Part shown: positions 43,246-54,701 of the stretch, piece after piece
How positions within the stretch are numbered: position 1 is the first letter of the stretch
How the letters are laid out: each line of letters starts with the position of its first letter
DNA from: Pseudomonas quercus
GTDB taxonomy: Bacteria > Pseudomonadota > Gammaproteobacteria > Pseudomonadales > Pseudomonadaceae
Assembly: GCF_012033695.1 (NCBI RefSeq)
Contig: NZ_JAAVJI010000001.1
Coordinates: 1 to 64,000, forward strand
Reading direction: 5' to 3'
DNA: 64,000 nucleotides
Position numbers and translations under genes: made by a program
Notes under the pieces: generated by a model
What the model saw: only the letters and a program-made list of their open reading frames with translations
Database searches by the model: none
What the model was told of the DNA's origin: nothing

Positions 43246-46053
43246 TTGAAGAAGTCCACTGTAAAACCCGTCCCCGTGCCTCTCTGGCGGCAGCAGATCA
43301 ACTACCGCTTGAAGGAAGGCGCGCTCATCGCAATAGCAGCGTTGTGCCTCTATTTGTGGATGGCACTGCTTACCTATGACCAGGGTGACCCCGGCTGGAG
43401 CCACACTGCCACCAGTGCGGACCAGGTGCAGAATGCTGCAGGCCGCGCCGGCGCGTACGCTGCGGATATCCTGTTCATGGTGCTAGGCTACTTTGCCTAT
43501 ATTTTCCCATTACTGCTTGGCGTGAAGGCCTGGCAGATCTTTCGGGAGCGGCATCAGGCGTGGCAGTGGAGTGGCTGGCTGTTTTCCTGGCGGCTGATCG
43601 GCCTGGTGTTCCTGGTGCTTTCCGGCGCTGCGCTGGCGCACCTGCACTTCCATTCAGCCACCAACCTGCCGGCGTCGTCAGGGGGTGCCCTGGGCGAGAG
43701 CCTGGGCGACCTGGCGCGTAATGCCTTGAACGTCCAAGGCAGCACATTGCTGTTCATTGCCTTGTTCCTGTTCGGCCTTACCGTATTTACAGACCTGTCG
43801 TGGTTTCGGGTCATGGACACCACGGGCAAGATCACCCTCGACCTGTTCGAGCTGGTAACGGGCGCTGCCAGCCGCTGGTGGGCTGAACGTACCGAGCAGC
43901 GCAAGCTTGTGGCGCGGTTGCGTCCCAAGGAAACGGCTTACGTGCCTGAAGCGCCTGATGAGGTTGCAGCACCTCGCAACGAGGGCCGAATGGAGCCCCG
44001 TATGGAGCCCCGTGTAGACGCCAAACCTTCACCGGCGGCAGTGCCTGCAACGGCTACTCCTGCGCGCCAGGAACCGGTGTATCAGCCACGCTTCCAAGCG
44101 CCACCTCCCACGGTACGTGCGCCGGTCATCGTTCCACCGCCTTCTGTCGTTGCCCCTGCGCCTGTGGTGTCCGCACCCGTGCCGCCGCCAGCGCCTGTAC
44201 CCGTGCCCGCTTTCACGCCAGCGGCCGTGCCTGCGACAGCGGTCAAAGCGCCCACGCCCGTGCCGTCTGCCATTCAGCACCATGCCCCGGTCGTTGCCTC
44301 GCGCATGCCATGGGACGACGAAGACGAGGACGAAACGTTCGAAAGTTTCTCGGCTACAGACCGGGACCCTGTGCTTGAAGCACCCCGCGTAGTAGCCGAG
44401 CGCATGCCTGCCCAAGTGGCCGCCCCGGCGATGCCACCCATTGTCGCGCCTTCGGCTCACCCGCCTGCCGTTGCGCCACCGGCCCCCAGGGTCGAGCCGC
44501 CACGGCCGGCTTTCCTTCACAAGCCTGAGCCCACGAAGGTGGACGCGACCCTGCAGGGCACGCTGCCACCGCTGTCCATTCTGGACCCGGTACAGAAGAA
44601 GGAAGTCCAGTATTCACCCGAGTCCCTGGCGGGCGTAGGCCAGCTCCTTCAGATCAAACTCAAGGAATTCGGTGTCGAGGTGCTGGTGGATTCGATACAC
44701 CCTGGTCCGGTGATCACCCGCTATGAAATTCAGCCGGCGGCTGGCGTGAAAGTGAGCCGGATCTCCAACCTGGCGAAAGACCTCGCACGCTCCCTGGCAG
44801 TGACCAGCGTTCGTGTAGTTGAAGTCATCCCTGGCAAAACTACCGTAGGGATCGAGATTCCCAACGAGGATCGCCAGATCGTGCGCTTCTCGGAGGTGTT
44901 GTCCACACCGCAGTTCGATGAGGCGCCCTCACCGGTTACCCTGGCCCTGGGGCACGACATCGGCGGCAAACCGGTCATTACCGACCTGGCCAAGATGCCA
45001 CACCTGCTGGTGGCGGGCACGACCGGCTCTGGTAAGTCCGTGGGTGTGAACGCGATGATCTTGTCGATCCTGTTCAAGTCGTCGCCTGAAGACGCCCGTT
45101 TGATCATGATCGACCCCAAGATGTTGGAATTGTCCATCTATGAAGGCATTCCGCACCTATTGTGCCCAGTCGTTACCGATATGAAGGACGCCGCCAATGC
45201 CCTGCGCTGGAGCGTTGCGGAAATGGAGCGCCGTTACAAGCTGATGGCGGCCATGGGGGTACGTAACCTGGCGGGCTTCAACCGCAAGGTCAAGGATGCC
45301 GAGGAGGCTGGTTACCCATTGGGCGATCCCCTCTACCGTCGTGAAAGCATGGAAGACGAAGCCCCCTTGCTGAAGACCCTGCCGACCATTGTGGTCGTCG
45401 TGGACGAATTTGCCGACATGATGATGATCGTGGGCAAGAAGGTGGAAGAGCTGATCGCCCGTATCGCACAGAAAGCGCGGGCAGCCGGTATTCACCTCAT
45501 CCTGGCGACCCAGCGCCCTTCGGTGGACGTGATCACTGGCCTGATCAAGGCCAACATCCCTACCCGTATGGCGTTCCAGGTGTCGAGCAAGATCGATTCC
45601 CGGACCATTATCGATCAAGGTGGGGCCGAGCAATTGCTTGGTCATGGGGACATGCTGTACATGCCGCCAGGCACCAGCTTGCCGATCCGGGTACACGGCG
45701 CCTTTGTGTCCGACGATGAAGTCCACCGGGTAGTGGAAGCCTGGAAACAGCGCGGCACCCCGGACTATAACGACGACATCCTCAATGGTGTCGAGGAGGG
45801 CGGTGGTGCAGGGTTTGAGGGATCAGGCGGTGGCGATGGAGATGACAGCGAAAGCGATGCTCTGTATGACGAAGCCGTGGCTTTCGTACTGGAAAGCCGC
45901 AGGGCGTCAATTTCCTCCGTTCAACGCAAGCTCAAGATCGGCTATAACCGTGCTGCCCGTATGATCGAAGCCATGGAAATGGCAGGGGTGGTAACCCCCA
46001 TGAATACCAACGGCAGCCGTGACGTCATTGCGCCCGGCCCGTCCCGCGACTGA
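43246..46053 (+). CDS. ftsK: DNA translocase FtsK
   Basis: A 935-residue septal DNA pump for chromosome dimer resolution and division. Four N-terminal membrane segments (about 25-185) anchor it. A proline/alanine/valine-rich linker follows (about 225-430). The RecA-like motor has Walker A GTTGSGKS and Walker [11 protein letters not shown], and the C-terminal winged-helix gamma domain (about 870-930) reads the KOPS sequences. It begins with TTG at 43246, preceded by AGGAAAG; the MKKST start is shared with other Pseudomonas FtsK proteins I know. It is about 100 residues longer than those, mostly through the linker. Confidence 0.95.
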   Translation: MKKSTVKPVPVPLWRQQINYRLKEGALIAIAALCLYLWMALLTYDQGDPGWSHTATSADQVQNAAGRAGAYAADILFMVLGYFAYIFPLLLGVKAWQIFRERHQAWQWSGWLFSWRLIGLVFLVLSGAALAHLHFHSATNLPASSGGALGESLGDLARNALNVQGSTLLFIALFLFGLTVFTDLSWFRVMDTTGKITLDLFELVTGAASRWWAERTEQRKLVARLRPKETAYVPEAPDEVAAPRNEGRMEPRMEPRVDAKPSPAAVPATATPARQEPVYQPRFQAPPPTVRAPVIVPPPSVVAPAPVVSAPVPPPAPVPVPAFTPAAVPATAVKAPTPVPSAIQHHAPVVASRMPWDDEDEDETFESFSATDRDPVLEAPRVVAERMPAQVAAPAMPPIVAPSAHPPAVAPPAPRVEPPRPAFLHKPEPTKVDATLQGTLPPLSILDPVQKKEVQYSPESLAGVGQLLQIKLKEFGVEVLVDSIHPGPVITRYEIQPAAGVKVSRISNLAKDLARSLAVTSVRVVEVIPGKTTVGIEIPNEDRQIVRFSEVLSTPQFDEAPSPVTLALGHDIGGKPVITDLAKMPHLLVAGTTGSGKSVGVNAMILSILFKSSPEDARLIMIDPKMLELSIYEGIPHLLCPVVTDMKDAANALRWSVAEMERRYKLMAAMGVRNLAGFNRKVKDAEEAGYPLGDPLYRRESMEDEAPLLKTLPTIVVVVDEFADMMMIVGKKVEELIARIAQKARAAGIHLILATQRPSVDVITGLIKANIPTRMAFQVSSKIDSRTIIDQGGAEQLLGHGDMLYMPPGTSLPIRVHGAFVSDDEVHRVVEAWKQRGTPDYNDDILNGVEEGGGAGFEGSGGGDGDDSESDALYDEAVAFVLESRRASISSVQRKLKIGYNRAARMIEAMEMAGVVTPMNTNGSRDVIAPGPSRD

Positions 46054-46104
46054 TCACTGGCGCCTGTAAGGGCGCCGGTTCGCTTACCTGACACGAGGAT
46101 TACC

Positions 46105-46728
46105 ATGCGCCTGATTCGCATGTTGTTGGTATCTGCGCTGGCCATGACCAGCCTGTCTGCCTTGGCAGATGACCAGGCAGTGAAGTCCCTGACTCAGCTA
46201 CTGGAAAAATCCCAAACCCTGACCGGGCGTTTCTCTCAGCTCACCCTCGACGGCGGCGGCACGCAGTTGCAGGAAACCAGCGGCGAAATGGCCCTTCAGC
46301 GCCCTGGCCTGTTCAATTGGCACACCGATGCGCCCCAAGAACAGCTGATGGTGTCCGACGGCAAAAAGGTGTCGCTCTGGGACCCAGACCTTGAGCAGGT
46401 CACCATCAAAACCCTGGACCAGCGGCTGACACAAACCCCTGCGCTGTTACTGTCCGGTGATGTATCGAAAATCAGCCAAAGCTTTGACATCACCTATAAG
46501 GAAGCCGGTGATGTGATCGACTTCGTGCTCAAGCCCAAAACCAAGGATACCTTGTTCGACTCCCTGCGCTTGTCGTTCCGCCGTGGCTTGATCAACGACA
46601 TGCAGTTGATCGATGGGGTGGGCCAGCGCACCAATATTCTGTTCATGAATGTGAAGGCCAACGAGCCCGTGCCTGCCAGCAAGTTTACGTTCGTTCCCCC
46701 CAAGGGTGCCGACGTGATTCAGGAATAA
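46105..46728 (+). CDS. lolA: Outer-membrane lipoprotein carrier protein LolA
   Basis: A 207-residue periplasmic chaperone that carries lipoproteins from LolCDE to LolB. It has a signal peptide (hydrophobic to about residue 20, cleavage after SALA) and the half-barrel fold with motifs [25 protein letters not shown] and the C-terminal [12 protein letters not shown]. It lies between ftsK and rarA, as in other gammaproteobacteria, and is probably co-transcribed with rarA 12 bases downstream. Confidence 0.96.
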   Translation: MRLIRMLLVSALAMTSLSALADDQAVKSLTQLLEKSQTLTGRFSQLTLDGGGTQLQETSGEMALQRPGLFNWHTDAPQEQLMVSDGKKVSLWDPDLEQVTIKTLDQRLTQTPALLLSGDVSKISQSFDITYKEAGDVIDFVLKPKTKDTLFDSLRLSFRRGLINDMQLIDGVGQRTNILFMNVKANEPVPASKFTFVPPKGADVIQE

Positions 46729-46740
46729 GGTACTGCTGTC

Positions 46741-48065
46741 GTGGTGGACCTGTTCAGCTCGCCGCCGCCGGCCCAGCCTCTGGCGGCCAGGCTGCGCGCC
46801 AGCACACTGGATGAGTACGTGGGGCAGGGCCATTTGCTGGCACGTGGCAAACCCTTGCGCGAGGCCCTTGAGCAGGGTGCTTTGCATTCCATGATCTTCT
46901 GGGGGCCACCGGGCGTGGGCAAAACCACCCTGGCCCAGTTGCTGGCAAAAGTGTCCGACGCCCATTTCGAAACCGTGTCCGCCGTGCTGGCGGGGGTGAA
47001 GGAAATACGCCACGCCGTGGACATGGCGCGGCAGCAGGCTGCCCAGTACGGCCGCCGCACGCTCTTGTTCGTAGATGAAGTGCACCGGTTCAACAAGTCT
47101 CAGCAGGACGCATTCCTGCCTTACGTTGAAGATGGGACGCTTATTTTTGTAGGCGCTACCACCGAGAACCCTTCCTTCGAACTCAACAATGCGTTGCTGT
47201 CCAGGGCCCGGGTGTATGTGCTCAAAAGCCTGGACGAAGCCGCGATGCGACAGTTGGCGCAGCGGGCGTTAACTGAAGAACGCGGCCTGGGCAGCCGCCG
47301 CCTTACCCTCGGTGAAAGTGCTTTCTTGCTACTCGTGGCTGCGGCCGACGGCGATGGCCGGCGCTTGCTCAACCTGCTGGAGAACGCCTCCGACTTGGTC
47401 GAAGACGGTGAAGAAATCGGTACCGAGCTGTTGCAGAGCCTGCTGGGGGATACCCGCCGGCGCTTCGACAAGGGTGGCGAGGCGTTCTACGACCAGATAT
47501 CCGCGCTGCACAAGTCGGTGCGAGGTTCTAACGCCGATGGCGCGCTGTACTGGTATGCCCGCATGCTGGATGGTGGTTGCGACCCGTTGTACATCGCCCG
47601 TCGCGTAGTGCGCATGGCCAGCGAAGACATCGGTAACGCAGATCCAAGGGCGCTGGCACTGTGCCTCTCGGCATGGGACGTACAAGAGCGCCTGGGCAGC
47701 CCTGAAGGCGAACTGGCTGTGGCCCAGGCCATCGTGTACCTGGCCTGCGCGCCAAAGAGCAATGCGGTATACACGGCATTCAAAGCCGCCAAGGCGGATG
47801 CTGCAGCCCTGGGTTCCCAGGAAGTACCGCTGCACTTGCGCAACGCCCCTACTAAACTGATGAAGCAACTGGGTTACGGCGAGCACTACCGTTACGCCCA
47901 TGACGAACCGGATGCTTATGCTGCCGGTGAAGACTACTTCCCTGAAAGCATGGCGCCACGGCATTATTACCAACCGGTGCCCCGTGGCCTTGAGCTGAAA
48001 ATTGGTGAAAAGCTTCGGCACCTTGCCGAACTAGATCAGGCCAGCCCCTTGCAACGGAGAAAGCC

Positions 48066-48069
<4 letters not shown>
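46741..48069 (+). CDS. rarA: Replication-associated recombination protein RarA (MgsA)
   Basis: A 442-residue AAA+ ATPase that acts at stalled replication forks. Walker A is GPPGVGKTT, Walker [12 protein letters not shown], and sensor 1 is [10 protein letters not shown]; the C-terminal MgsA tetramerisation domain is at about 240-430. It begins with tandem GTG codons at 46741 and 46744; the second gives the more usual MDLF-type start. Its stop overlaps the crcB start (ATGA). Confidence 0.96.
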
Positions 48070-49737
<1,668 letters not shown>

Positions 49738-51123
49738 ATGGACTACCTGCCGCTATTTCACAAGCTCACCGGGCGAACTGTACTGGTGGTGGGAGGGGGC
49801 GAAATCGCCCTTCGCAAGTCTCGGCTGATTGCCGAAGCGGGTGCGCGGCTGCGGGTCGTTGCACCGGCGGTCGACAGCCACTTGGCCGTGCTGGTACGGG
49901 ATAGCGGCGGTGAGGTGCATGAGCGCGGGTATGCCGTGGCAGACCTGGCCGATTGTGTGTTGGTCATCGCGGCCACGGACGATACGCCCCTTAATGCCCA
50001 GGTGTCTGCCGATGCCCAGGATCGCTGCATCCCGGTCAACGTGGTGGATGCGCCGGCCTTGTGTACGGTGATCTTCCCAGCCATCGTCGACCGTTCCCCG
50101 TTGGTGGTCGCCGTGTCCAGCGGAGGCGACGCGCCCGTGCTGGCCCGCTTGATCCGTGCCCGGCTGGAAACCTGGATTCCTCCCACCTACGGTGCCTTGG
50201 CCAAGCTGGCTGCCGGTTTTCGAGACCGGGTCAAGCAGCGCTTTCCCGACGTGACTCAGCGGCGTGCGTTCTGGGAGGAAGTCTTCCAGGGGCCCATCGC
50301 CGAGCGGCAATTGGCGGGGCGAGCCACCGAAGCAGCCCGGATGCTGGCTGAACGGGTGGAAGGTGCACCCCCCCATGCGCCAGGTGAGGTTTACCTTGTA
50401 GGCGCGGGCCCTGGAGATCCAGACCTGCTCACCTTCAAGGCCTTACGCCTGATGCAGCAAGCTGACGTGGTGCTCTACGATCGCTTGGTGGCACCTGCCA
50501 TTCTGGACCTGTGTCGGCGTGATGCCGAGCGTGTCTACGTGGGCAAGCGCCGGGCTGACCATGCGTTACCCCAGGACCAGATCAACCGGCAACTGGTTGA
50601 CCTGGCCCAGCAGGGCAAACGGGTGGTGCGCTTGAAAGGCGGTGATCCTTTTATCTTCGGCCGGGGTGGCGAGGAAATCGAGGAGCTGGCAGCACATGGC
50701 ATTCCCTTCCAGGTGGTGCCCGGCATCACGGCAGCCAGTGGGTGCGCAGCCTATGCAGGTATTCCACTCACTCACCGCGATTACGCCCAGTCGGTGCGCT
50801 TCGTCACGGGCCACCTCAAGGATGGCAGCACAGACCTGCCCTGGAGCGACCTGGTGGCGCCTGCGCAAACCGTGGTGTTCTACATGGGGCTGGTGGGGCT
50901 GCCGCTTATCTGCGAAGGCATGATCCGGCATGGTCGTTCGCCTGATACGCCAGCTGCGCTTATCCAGCAGGGCACTACGGCACACCAGCGCGTGTTTACC
51001 GGCACCCTGGCGGATTTGCCAGCGCTGGTCGCACGCCATGAAGTGCATGCGCCAACGCTGGTCATCGTGGGTGAAGTGGTCCTGCTCAGGGAAAAACTGG
51101 CCTGGTTCGAAGGCAGCGCTTAA
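49738..51123 (+). CDS. cysG: Siroheme synthase CysG (multifunctional)
   Basis: A 461-residue enzyme that makes siroheme for sulfite/nitrite reductase from uroporphyrinogen III. The N-terminal part (about 1-200) is the NAD-dependent dehydrogenase/ferrochelatase, with GGGEIALRK. The C-terminal part (about 215-455) is the uroporphyrinogen methyltransferase, with [18 protein letters not shown] and the SAM-binding [13 protein letters not shown]. It directly follows serS and is convergent with trpD2, overlapping it by four bases. Confidence 0.96.
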   Translation: MDYLPLFHKLTGRTVLVVGGGEIALRKSRLIAEAGARLRVVAPAVDSHLAVLVRDSGGEVHERGYAVADLADCVLVIAATDDTPLNAQVSADAQDRCIPVNVVDAPALCTVIFPAIVDRSPLVVAVSSGGDAPVLARLIRARLETWIPPTYGALAKLAAGFRDRVKQRFPDVTQRRAFWEEVFQGPIAERQLAGRATEAARMLAERVEGAPPHAPGEVYLVGAGPGDPDLLTFKALRLMQQADVVLYDRLVAPAILDLCRRDAERVYVGKRRADHALPQDQINRQLVDLAQQGKRVVRLKGGDPFIFGRGGEEIEELAAHGIPFQVVPGITAASGCAAYAGIPLTHRDYAQSVRFVTGHLKDGSTDLPWSDLVAPAQTVVFYMGLVGLPLICEGMIRHGRSPDTPAALIQQGTTAHQRVFTGTLADLPALVARHEVHAPTLVIVGEVVLLREKLAWFEGSA

Positions 51124-52121
51124 GCAGCGCTGTCACGTTGTGCCCACCATGTACGTGCGGTCTCGAAGGCCTCGTCACGTGGGCTGCCCAAGCCGCGCAG
51201 GGCTAGGGCCATGGTTGCCACCACGGCAAGTTCGCCATAGCGGTCTTCGGTTTCCCGTCGCCATACGGCGGCTAACTGTGCGGGGTCGAGGAAGCCAGGC
51301 TTGAGGTGGCGCTGGGTAGACAGCTGCGGCCATTCTTCATCCCAGGCTTCCCCGCCCTGTGCCCCATACAGGTGGCAGGCCGCGTCCGGGTTCACCTCAA
51401 GCTCACCACCATCGCCCTTGATCACGATGGAGGTGTCGCCCAACAACCGGCTGGCCTCACGATGAACAGGCTGGTAACCGGGATGGAAGATGCTCTGCAA
51501 GCCACAGCGTGCGCTCAGTGGGTTCAACACCCGTGCCAATGAATGGATAGGGGAGCGCAGGCCAAGGGTATTGCGCAGGTCGATCATGTGTTGAAGCGGG
51601 CCGGCCCAGTCTGACAGCGGCGCAAAGGCCACTCCCGTGGTATCCAGAGCGTGGCCTACCTGGGCCCAATCGCGGCAGAGGGGAATCCCCAGGTCGCCCA
51701 GCAGGTGCTCGGTGTACAGCCGGCCGGCCGTATGGGCGCCGCCGCCGTGCATGAAAATCCGCAGGCCGTTCAGGCCCAGGCACTTTACGGCCAGTGTGTA
51801 CCACGGCAAGTGCCGCTTTTTGCCCGCATAGGAAGGCCAGTCCAGGTCCACGTTCAAGGCGGGGGCCGCCACACGTGCGCGCACGGCTTCGGTGAACCCT
51901 GCCAGTTCTTCCGCGCTTTCTTCCTTGTGGCGTAACAGCATGAGGAACGCACCCAGTTGGGTGGCTTCTACCTGCCCATCCAGCACCATGCCCATGGCTC
52001 GGGCCGCCTCTTCGCGTGTCAATGGGCGAGCGCCGCGCTTGCCCTTGCCCAGAATGCGCACGAACTCGGCAAAAGGATGTTCTTCTGGGGTTGTGAGGCG
52101 AAGGGATTCGAGGGTGGTCAT
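51120..52121 (-). CDS. Glycosyltransferase family 3 protein (YbiB/TrpD2)
   Basis: A protein of about 333 residues similar to anthranilate phosphoribosyltransferase but of the YbiB/TrpD2 branch, which binds nucleic acid and lacks proven phosphoribosyl transfer. The [33 protein letters not shown] start (helical domain) and [10 protein letters not shown] phosphate-loop-like motif are clear. I took the ATG about six bases inside the TTG-initiated frame. It is the last gene of the tus operon and overlaps tusE by a few bases. Confidence 0.88.
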   Translation of the reverse strand: MTTLESLRLTTPEEHPFAEFVRILGKGKRGARPLTREEAARAMGMVLDGQVEATQLGAFLMLLRHKEESAEELAGFTEAVRARVAAPALNVDLDWPSYAGKKRHLPWYTLAVKCLGLNGLRIFMHGGGAHTAGRLYTEHLLGDLGIPLCRDWAQVGHALDTTGVAFAPLSDWAGPLQHMIDLRNTLGLRSPIHSLARVLNPLSARCGLQSIFHPGYQPVHREASRLLGDTSIVIKGDGGELEVNPDAACHLYGAQGGEAWDEEWPQLSTQRHLKPGFLDPAQLAAVWRRETEDRYGELAVVATMALALRGLGSPRDEAFETARTWWAQRDSAA

Positions 52122-52453
52122 ATGCAATTCGCCGGTTTGGGCAGGCCCGCGAGCTTGGCGGCAAGCTTGGCGGGGGTGCCTTTGAAGAGATGGTTAAGGT
52201 AAGCGCTGTTGCCTTTTTCCGCCCCCAGGTGAAGGGCCACGTACTTGACCAGTGGCCGGGTCGCGGGCGAGAGCTGAAACTCGGCATAGAAGCGCCTGAG
52301 CACGTCCAGTACTTCCTCGTGGGCAGGTGTAAGTGTAATGCCTTCCCCTTCGGCCAGTGCCCTGGCAACCGCCGGGGACCAATCGCTAAGGTCCAGCAGA
52401 AACCCTTGCTTATCGACAGCAATGTCCCGGCCGCCCAAGTGCAACAGGTTCAT
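52118..52453 (-). CDS. tusE: Sulfurtransferase TusE (DsrC family)
   Basis: A 111-residue DsrC-like sulfur carrier that takes sulfur from TusBCD and passes it to MnmA for tRNA 2-thiolation. The catalytic cysteine is the next-to-last residue (PANCI), as the family requires. It has the conserved GFLLDLSDWSPAVARALA and RFYAEFQLSPATRPLVKYV segments. The ATG at 52453 is preferred over a non-ATG start two codons earlier. It overlaps both neighbours. Confidence 0.93.
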   Translation of the reverse strand: MNLLHLGGRDIAVDKQGFLLDLSDWSPAVARALAEGEGITLTPAHEEVLDVLRRFYAEFQLSPATRPLVKYVALHLGAEKGNSAYLNHLFKGTPAKLAAKLAGLPKPANCI

Positions 52454-52743
52454 AGCCATGTGTTTACACGGTCATAGGCCAATGACAGCGCCACAAAGGC
52501 GGTGTAGTCCACTTGGTGTGCCAGGGTTTGCTCAAGCTCACGCGCGTCGCAGTCCTCGCCTAGCGCATACAGGGCGCCAGCGGGCAGGGCACTCAGTGTT
52601 TGCGCCATAGGGCTAGGCTCACGCAATGCCTGCACCGCCTCTCCGCACAAGAGCAGGGCATCGCCGGGGCCCAGCACTCGCAGACAGCTGTTCAAGCGGC
52701 TATCGGTGGACGGCGGGCTGGAGACCACATGCAAGGTTGCCAT
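52450..52743 (-). CDS. tusB: Sulfurtransferase complex subunit TusB (DsrH family)
   Basis: A 97-residue DsrE-fold subunit of the TusBCD heterohexamer in the sulfur relay to tRNA. It starts MATLHVVS and contains GDALLLCGEAVQ; the C-terminus LAYDRVNTWL is family-typical. It overlaps tusC by one base and tusE by four. Confidence 0.9.
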   Translation of the reverse strand: MATLHVVSSPPSTDSRLNSCLRVLGPGDALLLCGEAVQALREPSPMAQTLSALPAGALYALGEDCDARELEQTLAHQVDYTAFVALSLAYDRVNTWL

Positions 52744-53102
52744 CAGAGGGTGATTACCTCGTTGTATTGGTTGAACAACATTGCCAGGTCACTGGCTTGC
52801 AGAATGCGTGCATCCAGCGCCAGGTGTTCTGCGCTTAGGCCACGCTCGGCCAGGCTGGCACCACATACGAACAGGGCTTCTATGCCGAACAAGGGCAGGG
52901 CTTGCAGGTTCGCACCGAGGTTTTTCTGCTCCAGCAGCTGGGGGGCCTGGCCCTTGACCAGCTGGAGCACGCCATCGTCCATGAACAGCATGGCCAGAGG
53001 AAGCTCATAAGCGCCCCCTGCCAGTACAATGTCCAATGCTTCCCGTGCGCCAAGGCCTGACCAGGGGGCACGACGGCTAACCATCAAGAGGGACCTGGCC
53101 AT
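52743..53102 (-). CDS. tusC: Sulfurtransferase complex subunit TusC (DsrF family)
   Basis: A 119-residue DsrE-fold subunit. Typical parts are GLGAREALDIVLAGGAYELPLAMLFMDDGVLQLV and the end LFNQYNEVITL. The ATG at 53102 (MARSLL) gives the family length; the frame reaches 53117 inside tusD. It lies one base from tusD. Confidence 0.92.
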   Translation of the reverse strand: MARSLLMVSRRAPWSGLGAREALDIVLAGGAYELPLAMLFMDDGVLQLVKGQAPQLLEQKNLGANLQALPLFGIEALFVCGASLAERGLSAEHLALDARILQASDLAMLFNQYNEVITL

Positions 53103-53103
53103 A

Positions 53104-53496
53104 TCAATCGCCTCCAAAGCACATCAAACGATCAGCGCCCTGCACGGCTTCGTGCAACTGGCCCAGGCCCGACAGTTCCAGCGTGGCCACTGCATTGGCG
53201 GCAGGCCGCGCCCAGCGGGTAGCTTCTTCAGTGTTTAGCACCCCCCGGCGCAAGGCTGCTGCAATGCAGACCACACCATCAAGGGCATGTGCGTGTATCA
53301 AGGCCTGCCATTGCGCGCCGATGTTCTGTTCATCTTGAGGCACCACCAGGTTGGCCGATGCGTTATGCACGCCTTCGCCGTAGAAAAACACCCGCACGAT
53401 TTCATGCCCTGCCGCCAGCGCCGCCTCGGTAAAGCGCAACGCCCTGCGAGTGGCTGGAGCATAGGGGGGAGAGAACACCGCAATGGCGAATTTCAT
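53104..53496 (-). CDS. tusD: Sulfurtransferase complex subunit TusD (DsrE family)
   Basis: A 130-residue DsrE-fold subunit that accepts persulfide sulfur from TusA. The active-site Cys is in DGVVCIAAALRRGVLN. It is the first gene of the tusDCBE-trpD2 operon. MnmA, the final acceptor of this relay, is encoded at 33477-34622. Confidence 0.93.
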   Translation of the reverse strand: MKFAIAVFSPPYAPATRRALRFTEAALAAGHEIVRVFFYGEGVHNASANLVVPQDEQNIGAQWQALIHAHALDGVVCIAAALRRGVLNTEEATRWARPAANAVATLELSGLGQLHEAVQGADRLMCFGGD

Positions 53497-53582
53497 GACA
53501 GCCTCGATCAGAGTAACGGCCTGATTCTAATCCCTCGTGTTGAAAAAAGCCCGCTACACACGCCAGCCCTAATGCCCCTAAA

Positions 53583-53613
53583 CAAAAACCCCCGCACAGG
53601 GCGGGGGTTGCGA
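53583..53613 (-). terminator. yccA terminator
   Basis: On the minus strand, AACCCCCGC, a short loop and GCGGGGGTTTTTGTTT form an intrinsic terminator just past the stop of the Bax-inhibitor gene at 53630. It also separates that gene from the tus operon. Confidence 0.88.
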
Positions 53614-53629
53614 TGCAACGCAGCGCGAA

Positions 53630-54301
53630 TCAGTCGTCGCGGCCCATCAGGCCAAACAGCTGCAGCAGGCTTACGAACAGGTTGTAGATCGATACATACA
53701 GGCTAACGGTCGCCATGATGTAGTTACGCTCGCCACCATGGATGATCGCACTGGTCTGGAACAGGATGCAGACCGAGGAGAACAGCACGAAACCAGCGCT
53801 GATCGCCAAGTGCAGGCCGCTGATGTTGAAGAACAGGCCGGCGACAGTAGCGCCCAGCAGCACGAAGAAGCCGGCGGTGATGAAGCCCGACAGGAACGAC
53901 ATGTCCTTGCGGGAGATCAGCACGTAGGCTGACAGGCCACCGAACACCAGTGCCGTCATGGCGAACGCCGAACTGACGATTTCAGCACCGCCTGCCATGC
54001 CCAGGTAACGATTGAGGATCGGCCCAAGGATAAAGCCCATGAAGCCGGTGAGGGCGAAGGTGGACACGATGCCCCATACCGAGTCCTGCAGCTTGTTGGT
54101 GAGGAAGAACAGGCCATAGAAGCCGATCAGCACCACGAACACATTGGGGTAACGGACGTTCATCTGCTGTGCCACGAAGGCCATGAGGGCGCTGAACGCC
54201 AGGGTAAGTGCCAGCAGGCCATAGGTATTGCGGAGCACTCGGCTGACTTCCAGCTGAGTACCTTGTGCGCCTTGTCGAAGGGCGTAATCCTGTTCGCGCA
54301 T
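53630..54301 (-). CDS. Bax inhibitor-1/YccA family membrane protein
   Basis: A 223-residue protein with seven hydrophobic segments between about 25 and 215 and the BI-1 family pattern, including the two membrane aspartate-like positions near the C-terminus. In E. coli the relative YccA interacts with the FtsH protease, and other relatives leak calcium or protons. The ATG at 54301 has an AGGAG-type site. Its place next to tus genes is conserved in pseudomonads. Confidence 0.92.
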   Translation of the reverse strand: MREQDYALRQGAQGTQLEVSRVLRNTYGLLALTLAFSALMAFVAQQMNVRYPNVFVVLIGFYGLFFLTNKLQDSVWGIVSTFALTGFMGFILGPILNRYLGMAGGAEIVSSAFAMTALVFGGLSAYVLISRKDMSFLSGFITAGFFVLLGATVAGLFFNISGLHLAISAGFVLFSSVCILFQTSAIIHGGERNYIMATVSLYVSIYNLFVSLLQLFGLMGRDD

Positions 54302-54436
54302 GGCGAAACTCCTTTAGGTCGTGAATGAGGCGATTGAACAGGCCTTTCGGCCCGGGGGCAAGCGCCATATCCGCCCCTGAAATTTCTAGTCGCAAATGAG
54401 CATACCAAAGCTGCGCGTCAACACCAGCGACAGAGT

Positions 54437-54464
54437 TTGACAGGTTGTTTCATTCGGGTATTAT
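54437..54464 (+). promoter_or_regulatory. Promoter of tRNA-Ser(UGA)
   Basis: TTGACA at 54437-54442 is a perfect -35 element and TATTAT at 54459-54464 a five-of-six -10, 16 bases apart. They point at the tRNA gene, whose mature 5' end is about 70 bases downstream. A GC-rich stretch after the -10 resembles a stringent discriminator. Confidence 0.75.
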
Positions 54465-54534
54465 GGCGCCCGCACCACAGGGCATACGCCGGTCAGCCAA
54501 CATGGACCGAACGTCGGAATGCCCGGGCGCCTAC

Positions 54535-54625
54535 GGGAAATTGGCAGAGTGGTTGAATGCACCGGTCTTGAAAACCGGCGGACGTTAATAGCGTCTCCAG
54601 GGTTCGAATCCCTGGTTTCCCGCCA
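54535..54625 (+). tRNA. tRNA-Ser (anticodon UGA)
   Basis: The 91-nt sequence folds as a class II tRNA. The acceptor stem is GGGAAAT with GTTTCCC, the discriminator G is followed by an encoded CCA, the D arm carries the usual GG, the anticodon loop is CTTGAAA with anticodon TGA, there is a long variable arm (about 54578-54597) and the T loop is TTCGAAT. The long variable arm and anticodon identify serine. It is a single tRNA gene with its own promoter. Confidence 0.97.
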
Positions 54626-54701
54626 TCTTTTTACGTGCTTGGGCATTGCCGAGGCATGTGTTCAGGCCTACAGGTATCTCCCGTAGGCTTCACGTCTGGC
54701 T

